Below are positions 58,491-64,000 of a DNA stretch of 64,000 nucleotides, piece after piece. The stretch spans positions 62,001 through 126,000 of the forward strand of contig CAUACA010000003.1 in assembly GCA_958427355.1 (NCBI GenBank), given 5' to 3'. Below the pieces are notes generated by a model, which made no database searches, had not been told where the DNA came from, and worked only from the letters and a program-made list of their open reading frames with translations. The translations under genes were made by a program, and so were the position numbers. Source of the stretch: an uncultured Collinsella sp. (lineage in GTDB: Bacteria > Actinomycetota > Coriobacteriia > Coriobacteriales > Coriobacteriaceae). Numbering within the stretch: the stretch's first letter is position 1; each line of letters opens with the position of its first letter.

Positions 58491-59954
58491 ATGAGCTCTG
58501 AAAAACGAGGAACGATTGGTTCGTTCGCTCTGCTGGGCATGACGGTCGCCGCCGTGTTCGGTATCAAGAACATCATCAACAACAACGCGGCCATCGGCTT
58601 AGCAGCCGCGCCGTCGTTCTTCTTCGCCACGCTTTTGTACTTTGTCCCCTATACCCTGGTTACCGCCGAGTTCGTCGGCCTTAACAAGGACTCCGAGTCG
58701 GGCGTGTACGCATGGGTTAAGACCTCGATGGGTGGTCGCTGGGCGTTCCTGACGGCATTTAGCTACTGGTTCGTTAACCTGTTCTTCTTTGCGTCCGTCC
58801 TGCCCAACGTCATCATCTACGCGAGCTACGTGTTCTTTGGTGCCAACGCCGAGCTTTCGCAGCTGTGGATCACCATTATCGAGATCGTTGTCTTTGCTAT
58901 CGCCACGTGGGTTTCGACCAAGGGCGCTAAGTGGATCGGCTCCATTTCCTCCTTCGGTTCGACCGCGGCTCTCGGCCTGACCGCCGTGTTCATCCTGCTG
59001 TCCCTGGCTGCTGCCTTTGGCGGCGTTGAGTTCGCTACGGCTCCTACTCCCGCTAACATGGCTCCCGACATGAGCAACTTCGCAACTGCGTGGGGCTTCT
59101 TCGGTACGCTTGCCTGGATCATCCAGGGCGTTGGCGGCGCTGAGTCTGTCGGCATGTTCCTTAACGACCTTAAGGGTGGCGTCAAGGCCTTCGTGCGCAC
59201 CGTCGTTATCGCCGGTCTGACCATTGGCCTTCTGTATGCAGGCGCTTCGCTGCTGGTTAACCTGTTCATCCCCGAGGGCGGCGTTGCCATCTCCACCGGT
59301 ATCTTCGACGTATTCGGCGCTGTCTTTGCCCACTTTGGCATTCCCATGGAAGTGTCTACGCGCGCCATCGGCTTGATCCTTCTCGCCGCCACGCTGGGCT
59401 CCCTCATGATGTGGACCTCTGCTCCCATCAAGGTTTTCTTCACCGAGATCCCCAAGGGTGTCTTTGGTAGCAAGATCGTCGAGCTCAACGAGCACGGCAT
59501 TCCCGCCCGCGCTGCCTGGCTGCAGTTCGCCATCGTCGTCCCCATCCTGATCATCCCGGCCCTGGGCTCCGGTAACCTCGACGACCTGCTCATGATCGTC
59601 ACCAACATGACGGCTGCCACCGCTCTGCTCCCGCCGCTGCTGATCCTGCTTGCCTACTTTATGTTGCGCAAGAACTTCGACGCTGCTCCCCGTGGCTTCC
59701 GCATGGGTTCGCGCACCTTTGGCCTGGTCATTGCTGCATTCCTGCTTGTGGTCTTCTGCTTCGTGCTTATCTGCGGCACCATTCCGCTCGATCAGCCGCT
59801 GTGGCTGACGCTGGTCTACAACGTCGGCGGCGTGGTTGTCTTCCTGGGCCTTGCCGTGATGTGGTACAACCGCTACATCAACCGCCTGCGCGAAACCGAT
59901 CCCGAGGCTGCTGAGAACGAGCTTCGCCCCTCCGTCCTCGACATGATGGAGTAG
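58491..59954 (+). CDS. APC family permease in the lac operon
   Basis: The 487-residue carrier has about twelve spans and the amino acid-polyamine-organocation fold, with the start GSFALLGMTVAAVFGIKNI, then PSFFFATLLYFVPYTLVTAEFVGLNKDSESGVYAWVKTSMGG and WIIQGVGGAESVGMFLNDLKGG, close to glutamate/GABA antiporter-like proteins (GadC/YjeM type). GGGAGGG is before ATG 58491. It follows the EbgC-like gene after 154 bases containing hairpins (GCCGTCCG/CGGACGG). A sugar carrier would be expected at this place, so either the operon has a second role or this APC member moves a sugar-linked substrate. Confidence 0.8.
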   Translation: MSSEKRGTIGSFALLGMTVAAVFGIKNIINNNAAIGLAAAPSFFFATLLYFVPYTLVTAEFVGLNKDSESGVYAWVKTSMGGRWAFLTAFSYWFVNLFFFASVLPNVIIYASYVFFGANAELSQLWITIIEIVVFAIATWVSTKGAKWIGSISSFGSTAALGLTAVFILLSLAAAFGGVEFATAPTPANMAPDMSNFATAWGFFGTLAWIIQGVGGAESVGMFLNDLKGGVKAFVRTVVIAGLTIGLLYAGASLLVNLFIPEGGVAISTGIFDVFGAVFAHFGIPMEVSTRAIGLILLAATLGSLMMWTSAPIKVFFTEIPKGVFGSKIVELNEHGIPARAAWLQFAIVVPILIIPALGSGNLDDLLMIVTNMTAATALLPPLLILLAYFMLRKNFDAAPRGFRMGSRTFGLVIAAFLLVVFCFVLICGTIPLDQPLWLTLVYNVGGVVVFLGLAVMWYNRYINRLRETDPEAAENELRPSVLDMME

Positions 59955-60001
59955 CGGCTAGGATTAATCTACGGCTGTGGAATAAATCGATTCCCTTTCC
60001 T

Positions 60002-60033
60002 AAGGAGGGGCCTTACGAGGCCCCTCCTTTTGT
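60002..60033 (+). terminator. Terminator after the APC permease
   Basis: AAGGAGGGGCC pairs with GGCCCCTCCTT around TTACGA and is followed by TTGTGTTTT. Confidence 0.85.
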
Positions 60034-60051
60034 GTTTTGGAGCATGGTTTT

Positions 60052-60287
60052 GGACCCTGTGGGCAAAAAATGCCAAATATGAGTACTGTTGCAAAAGAGG
60101 TGTCATATTTTTCGGCCTGTTCTGAGCGAAAATGGGCTCAAAATCAATTTATCTAACCCCCTATAGACGCGATTCGATGGCTTCCAAAACATTAAAATCG
60201 GCCAAATCGGCCAATTTGCTCTCAATTCTGCTGCTACTAAATTTGTGACAGTACTCATATTTGCCACTTTTTGTCCACGGGGTGTCC
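60052..60287. repeat. 236-bp AT-rich inverted-repeat element
   Basis: Arms of about 45 bases (60052-60095 and 60242-60287) are imperfect inverted repeats; CAAATATGAGTACTGT is the best matching part. The 145-base centre is AT-rich compared with the genome and holds GAGCGAAAATGGGCTC and a direct repeat AATCGGCCAA. No open frame is supported. It resembles a MITE or a long RNA hairpin. Confidence 0.6.
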
Positions 60288-60375
60288 GAAAGGGTCCTCG
60301 ACAAGCATCTAACGCTACAATAACTACCACATGGCTGGGTTTGCCAGCCGAATGTACGATGTCGTGGGAGGGGAC

Positions 60376-60624
60376 ATGGTCGAGTTTACAAAGACGATTA
60401 AAGATCCGTTGGGATTACATGCCCGCCCGGTTGCGCTGCTCTATGACATCATTGCCAAGCATCGTTGCGACGTGTCAGTCAGTATCGGCGATCGCCACAC
60501 GAATGGCCGCGATGTCATGGGACTCATGGCTCTCTACGGCGAGTGCGGCGAGGACATCATCTTCCGCGTTTCGGGCGTAGACGAGGCTTCCTGCGTTACG
60601 TCGATCAGAAATCTCTCACTCTAA
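60376..60624 (+). CDS. HPr family phosphocarrier protein with Asp46
   Basis: The 82-residue protein begins MVEFTKTIKDPLGLHARPVALL, with the phosphotransfer His exactly at 15. At the regulatory position 46, Ser of Gram-positive HPr (motif K-S-I-M-G) is replaced by Asp (R45-D46-V47-M48-G49). It is slightly shorter than usual HPr. ATG 60376 follows GGGAGGGG; a further in-frame ATG at 60331 would add 15 residues unlike HPr. It could serve in the PTS, but cannot be phosphorylated at 46 by HPr kinase. No ptsI gene is next to it. Confidence 0.8.
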   Translation: MVEFTKTIKDPLGLHARPVALLYDIIAKHRCDVSVSIGDRHTNGRDVMGLMALYGECGEDIIFRVSGVDEASCVTSIRNLSL

Positions 60625-60631
60625 GCATGAT

Positions 60632-60670
60632 AGGGCGTGGTAAAGGATGGTCCTTTGCCGCGCCCTTTTG
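60632..60670 (+). terminator. Terminator after the HPr gene
   Basis: AGGGCGTGGTAAAGGA pairs with TCCTTTGCCGCGCCCT around TGG with G-U pairs, followed by TTTTGTTT. Confidence 0.8.
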
Positions 60671-60716
60671 TTTCGTATAGGAAACTTTTTCGAAATCTGA
60701 ATGGGGACCCTTTCCA

Positions 60717-60770
60717 AAAAGTTAACCACGTGTTAGTTTACTAAAGCGAACATAGGCGTGGTTAACTTTT
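60717..60770 (+). promoter_or_regulatory. Inverted repeat and palindrome upstream of feoA
   Basis: AAAAGTTAACCACG (60717-60730) and CGTGGTTAACTTTT (60757-60770) are perfect 14-bp arms. Between them TTAGTTTACTAA (60733-60744) is a short palindrome that resembles half of an IdeR/DtxR box. Together they probably form the iron-responsive operator of feoA, 43 bases before the start. Confidence 0.5.
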
Positions 60771-60812
60771 ACCGCGTCGATGTTGAGGACGAACTGACGT
60801 TAGGAGCCACTC

Positions 60813-61055
60813 ATGTCTTGCGGACCGCAGATGCCGGCAATGCCGCTTTCGATGGTAAAAGCGGGCGAAACCGTGCGCGTGTCTCGTGTAAAGGGCAATG
60901 AGGATATGAAGCACCACCTCAAGGACCTCGGCTTTGTCGAGGGCAGCGAAATCCACGTGGTGAGCTCGAGTGGCGCCAATATCATCGTTACTGTGCTCGG
61001 CGCACGCTTTGGCATCGATTCCAAGGTTGCCATGCACATCATGACCGTCGGTTAG
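60813..61055 (+). CDS. feoA: FeoA family protein (first copy)
   Basis: The 80-residue SH3-like protein has MPLSMVKAGETVRVSRVKGNEDMKHHLKDLGFVEGSEIHVVSSS and an end ISKVAMHIMTVG-like strand, the FeoA fold. FeoA binds or regulates the ferrous iron channel FeoB at the cytoplasmic face. A short Cys-containing N-terminus (MSCGPQMPA) precedes the domain. It starts a feoA-feoA-feoB cluster with iron-type operator sequences upstream. Confidence 0.88.
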   Translation: MSCGPQMPAMPLSMVKAGETVRVSRVKGNEDMKHHLKDLGFVEGSEIHVVSSSGANIIVTVLGARFGIDSKVAMHIMTVG

Positions 61056-61094
61056 TCCACAGCATTTGATAAAAACCGAAAGGGGGACAAGAGG

Positions 61095-61316
61095 ATGAAG
61101 ACGTTGGGTGACGTTAAGGTGGGCGAGAGCTCCACCATCGTCAAGCTTCACGGTGAGGGCGCGCTTCGCCGCCACCTTATGGACCTGGGGCTCATCAAGG
61201 GCACTTCGTTCAAGGTCGTAAAGGTAGCACCGCTCGGCGATCCGGTCGAGATCAACGTGCGCGGCTACGAGCTTTCCATCCGCAAGGAGGAGGCGGCCGT
61301 CGTCGAGGTCCAGTAG
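61095..61316 (+). CDS. feoA: FeoA family protein (second copy)
   Basis: The 73-residue protein is a standard FeoA: MKTLGDVKVGESSTIVKLHGEGALRRHLMDLGLIKGTSFKVVKVAPLGDPVEINVRGYELSIRKEEAAVVEV. It keeps the usual G-x-L-R-R-H-L-x-D-L-G-L motif. GGGGGACAAGAGG precedes the ATG. Two different FeoA proteins next to one FeoB are common in Gram-positives and clostridia. It is separated from feoB by 122 bases containing the 61348 box. Confidence 0.93.
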   Translation: MKTLGDVKVGESSTIVKLHGEGALRRHLMDLGLIKGTSFKVVKVAPLGDPVEINVRGYELSIRKEEAAVVEVQ

Positions 61317-61347
61317 GGGCTTGCTACGTATATTTCTGCAGATAAAG

Positions 61348-61366
61348 TTAGGTTTTTCTAACTTAA
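61348..61366 (+). promoter_or_regulatory. IdeR/DtxR-like iron box before feoB
   Basis: TTAGGTTTTTCTAACTTAA matches the IdeR/DtxR consensus (TTAGGTTAGGCTAACCTAA) at 15 of 19 positions. It also forms AAGTTAG/CTAACTT palindromic arms. It lies 73 bases before feoB and would repress under high iron. Confidence 0.6.
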
Positions 61367-61438
61367 TGCAGCACTTTGAAGCACATTATCCAGCCTGCGC
61401 GGAGAAAGCAGCGCAGGCACACAAGGAAGAAGGATTGA

Positions 61439-63766
61439 ATGGCGGATTCTCAGATCCATGTCGCGCTGGCGGGTAACCCCAACTGCGGCAAGACCACGCT
61501 TTTCAACCTGATCACCGGCGCCAACGGCTACGTTGGCAACTGGCCCGGCGTCACGGTTGAGAAAAAGGAAGCCAAGCTCCTAAGCGACAAGAACGTTACC
61601 ATCACGGACCTCCCTGGCATCTACTCGCTTTCCCCCTACAGCCCCGAGGAGCAATGCTCGCGCGATTACCTCATGAGCGGCGAGCCCGATGTTGTCGTTC
61701 AGGTCGTCGATGCCACCAACCTCGAGCGTAACCTGTACCTGGCGCTTCAGGTTATCGAGACCGGCCTGCCCGTGGTCGTTGCCCTCAACATGGCCGACCT
61801 GGTCGAGAAGAACGGCGATAAGATCGACACGGACAAGCTTTCCAAGAAGCTCGGTTGCCCGGTCATGATGATCTCGGCTCTTAAGAACAAGGGCATCAAG
61901 GAACTCTTCGAGCAGGTCAAGAAGTCTGCTGCTTCCAAGGGCCAGGTGCCGGAGCACAAGTTCGATTCCTCCATCGAGGACGTTCTTGACCACATCGAAA
62001 ACAATCTGCCTGCGAGCGTTCCCGCTAACAAGCGCCGCTATTACGCCGTCAAGCTGTTCGAGCGTGATGCGGACGCCTGCAAGCTCATCAACCTCACCAA
62101 GGAGAAGGCCGCTCGCGTGGAGGAGCTGGTCGCTCAGTGCGAGCAGGACTGCGACGATGACGCCGAGTCCATCATCACCGGCGAACGCTATGGCGTGATT
62201 GCCCATATCATTGACGAGTGCCTCACCAAGGCTCCGACAAAGATGAGCACCTCCGAGAAGATCGACCGCGTGGTTACCAATCGTATCCTGGGCCTGCCGA
62301 TCTTTGTGGTCATCATGTTCTGCGTGTACTACATCGCCGTTTCTACCTTGGGCGGCACGGTGACCGACTTCACCAACGACCAGCTCTTCGGCACCGACGG
62401 CTGGTATGTGCTCGGCCAGGGTCGCGACGCCTACGACGCAGCTGTCGAGGCTGCGGGCGACAATGCCGACTCGGTCGACCCGGCACAGTACGGCCCCTAT
62501 GTTCCGGGTATTACCACCGTGGTGCACGACGCCCTTGTGGCGGGTGGCACCGAGGACGGCGGCCTGGTCGATTCGCTCGTCTGTGACGGTATCGTCGGCG
62601 GCCTGGGCGCCATCTTCGGCTTTGTGCCGCAGATGTTCCTGCTGTTCGTCATGCTGTCCTTCCTGGAGGACTGCGGTTACATGGCCCGCGTCGCCTTCAT
62701 CATGGACCGCGTGTTCCGCCGCTTTGGCCTGTCCGGTAAGTCCTTTATCCCCATGCTCGTGTCCTCGGGCTGCGGCGTCCCCGGCGTCATGGCTACCAAG
62801 ACCATCGAGAACGAGAAGGACCGCCGCATGACGGTCATGACCACCACGTTCATCCCCTGCGGCGCCAAGCTGCCGATCATCGCCCTGCTCATGGGCTCCA
62901 TCATCGGCGATTCTTCCACCACCGCCGCGTGGATCAGCCCGCTCTTCTACTTCCTGGGCGTCTTTGCCGTCATCGCCTCGGGCCTCATGCTCAAGAAGAC
63001 CAAGCTCTTCGCCGGTCGCCCGACGCCGTTCGTTATGGAGCTTCCTGCCTACCACTTCCCGGCGATCCGCTCTTGGGCGCTGCACGTGTGGGAGCGCTGC
63101 TGGGCCTTTATCAAGAAGGCCGGCACGGTCATCTTCGCGTCCACCGTCGTGGTTTGGTTCCTCTCCAACTTTGGTAGCTACAACGGTTCTTTTGGCTTCC
63201 TGCCTGCGATGGACGGCATCCCCGAGGAGTTCATGGACTACTCCGTGCTTGCCATGCTCGGCAACCTGGTCGCTTGGATCTTCGCCCCGCTCGGCTTTAG
63301 CACCTGGCAGGCCACCGCGCTGACCGTCTCGGGTCTCGTCGCCAAGGAGAACGTCGTCGCCACCGCCGGCTCGCTGCTGTCCGTCGCCGACGCGGGCGAG
63401 ACCGACCCGAGCCTGTGGACCGCGTTTGCCGGCATGTTCCCCACCATGGGCGCTTGCGTTGCCTTCGGCGCCTTCAACCTGCTGTGCGCTCCGTGCTTTG
63501 CCGCCATTGGCACCATCCGCAACCAGATGGATTCCGGCAAGTGGACTGCGATCGCCATCGGTTACGAGTGCGCCTTCGCTTGGGTGATCGGCCTGTTCAT
63601 CAACCAGTTCTACAACTTGCTTGTTCTTGGACAGTTTGGTATCTGGACGATTGTGGCCATCGTGCTGCTGGTTGCGATGCTCTTCCAGATCTTCCGTCCC
63701 ATGCCCAAGCATGCATGGACCGACGAGGACGAGACCAACACTGCTTCCGCCGCAGTTTCCGCTTAA
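61439..63766 (+). CDS. feoB: Ferrous iron transport protein B
   Basis: The 775-residue protein carries the N-terminal G domain (G1 GNPNCGKTTLFN, G3 DLPGIYSLSPYSPEEQ, G4 NMAD) and the membrane part with Gate motifs. Two Cys-containing gate regions are visible (SSGCGVPGVMATKTIEN and IPCGAKLPIIALL). It moves ferrous iron inward across the membrane. The insertion around 310-370 (GTDGWYVLGQGRDAYDAA) is in the first periplasmic loop. AAGGAAGAAGG precedes the ATG. A terminator follows at 63796. Confidence 0.95.
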   Translation: MADSQIHVALAGNPNCGKTTLFNLITGANGYVGNWPGVTVEKKEAKLLSDKNVTITDLPGIYSLSPYSPEEQCSRDYLMSGEPDVVVQVVDATNLERNLYLALQVIETGLPVVVALNMADLVEKNGDKIDTDKLSKKLGCPVMMISALKNKGIKELFEQVKKSAASKGQVPEHKFDSSIEDVLDHIENNLPASVPANKRRYYAVKLFERDADACKLINLTKEKAARVEELVAQCEQDCDDDAESIITGERYGVIAHIIDECLTKAPTKMSTSEKIDRVVTNRILGLPIFVVIMFCVYYIAVSTLGGTVTDFTNDQLFGTDGWYVLGQGRDAYDAAVEAAGDNADSVDPAQYGPYVPGITTVVHDALVAGGTEDGGLVDSLVCDGIVGGLGAIFGFVPQMFLLFVMLSFLEDCGYMARVAFIMDRVFRRFGLSGKSFIPMLVSSGCGVPGVMATKTIENEKDRRMTVMTTTFIPCGAKLPIIALLMGSIIGDSSTTAAWISPLFYFLGVFAVIASGLMLKKTKLFAGRPTPFVMELPAYHFPAIRSWALHVWERCWAFIKKAGTVIFASTVVVWFLSNFGSYNGSFGFLPAMDGIPEEFMDYSVLAMLGNLVAWIFAPLGFSTWQATALTVSGLVAKENVVATAGSLLSVADAGETDPSLWTAFAGMFPTMGACVAFGAFNLLCAPCFAAIGTIRNQMDSGKWTAIAIGYECAFAWVIGLFINQFYNLLVLGQFGIWTIVAIVLLVAMLFQIFRPMPKHAWTDEDETNTASAAVSA

Positions 63767-63795
63767 GTCCGAATAAGGATTAACCCCTTTCCACG

Positions 63796-63827
63796 AGCCC
63801 GGGTGTCCCAGCGACCCCGGGCTTTTT
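63796..63827 (+). terminator. Terminator after feoB
   Basis: AGCCCGGG pairs with CCCGGGCT around TGTCCCAGCGAC and runs into TTTTG. Confidence 0.75.
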
Positions 63828-63879
63828 GTGCATGGGAGACAGATTACTTTGCCCCAGAAGTTAAGATGTGGCGTTTCCG

Positions 63880-63921
63880 CAGATAAAACCGACCAAAATA
63901 AACCTGTCCCTTTTTGGTAGG
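63880..63921. repeat. Dispersed 42-nt repeat, second copy
   Basis: CAGATAAAACCGACCAAAAT and the following 22 bases repeat the sequence at 13199-13240 with one change (GGTAGGT for GGCAGGT). In this copy the inverted partner is absent. The start of the next gene is about 48 bases downstream. Confidence 0.75.
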
Positions 63922-63968
63922 TGGAGAATGGGGTAAAGTAAGTGGTGGTTAACTAGAGGAGGCTTGCT

Positions 63969-64000
63969 ATGGCACCTATCGATATTGTTGTACTGGCTGT
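63969..64000 (+). CDS. Start of a small gene after feoB (partial)
   Basis: GAGGAGG precedes an ATG that opens MAPIDIVVLA and runs off the window. A short hydrophobic start just after feoB fits a FeoB-associated Cys-rich membrane protein, a common neighbour. Only ten codons are visible, so this is a guess from position and the first residues. Confidence 0.4.
   Translation, partial: MAPIDIVVLA

Larger units (their letters stand above)
59955..60375. other. Gap between the APC gene and the HPr gene
   Basis: It contains the APC terminator (60002-60033), the 236-bp inverted-repeat element (60052-60287) and the HPr leader (60288-60375). The leader has TACAAT near 60316 and a small hairpin GGCTGG-GTTTG-CCAGCC near 60333-60349, close to the ribosome binding site. 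Confidence 0.6.

Overview
The window looks like a chromosomal stretch of a high-GC Gram-positive gut actinobacterium of the Coriobacteriia, most probably Collinsella. This is inferred from codon use and gene content (Tad pilus genes, VanRS-like two-component pair, CapA/CapB/CpsB cassette, lar genes, LacZ plus EbgC-like pair, FeoA-FeoA-FeoB) and not from a database match. There is no prophage, IS transposase, rRNA operon or CRISPR array.

Layout. 1-3803: end of a Tad/Flp pilus locus (small TadE-like proteins, a large TadG-like protein, a DUF192 protein). 3862-4412: a putative toxin-antitoxin pair, then tRNA-Phe. 4897-14809: a GH5-like protein with a changed catalytic motif, then housekeeping genes rsmI, metG, rsmA, tatD-type nuclease, tRNA-Leu, an SPFH protein, rlmH, proC and serS. 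14983-19369: unknown genes and three tRNA-Arg(ACG) copies embedded in tandem 190-bp repeats made partly of tRNA 3'-end sequence, then tRNA-Ser. 19502-26200: a D,D-carboxypeptidase divergent from a VanR/VanS-like pair, a lone pstB, and a PhoP/PhoR-like pair. 26396-28460: Wzz-like protein, BY-kinase and PHP phosphatase without polysaccharide genes. 28500-40697: GNAT enzyme, htpG, tandem YhgE/Pip membrane proteins, EamA exporter, M20 amidohydrolase, MFS carrier. 41003-45387: hisS and ppc. 45762-50374: lactate racemase system: larA and larD on the plus strand, converging with a larB-larC-tetR operon on the minus strand. 50489-53168: serB and aspS. 53476-59954: LacI regulator divergent from lacZ, EbgC-like protein and an APC permease, with three identical operators. 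60376-64000: an HPr with Asp at position 46, then an iron-uptake cluster (feoA, feoA, feoB and the start of a further small gene) with an IdeR/DtxR-like box.

The most unusual signals are non-coding. Two long hairpins, 45411-45537 and 47842-47966, flank larA-larD. They share an identical internal loop and 2-nt bulge while all helices differ in sequence, which is the pattern of a conserved structured RNA. A second family is the tRNA-linked 190-bp element near tRNA-Arg and tRNA-Leu, in which an inverted copy of the cognate T-arm, a conserved GC-rich core and a direct copy of the tRNA 3' end plus terminator are joined. Other intergenic regions carry further long hairpins, a 236-bp inverted-repeat element and a dispersed 42-nt repeat. 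Start codons given below were chosen from Shine-Dalgarno spacing, overlap with neighbours and family length; alternatives are stated where they matter.
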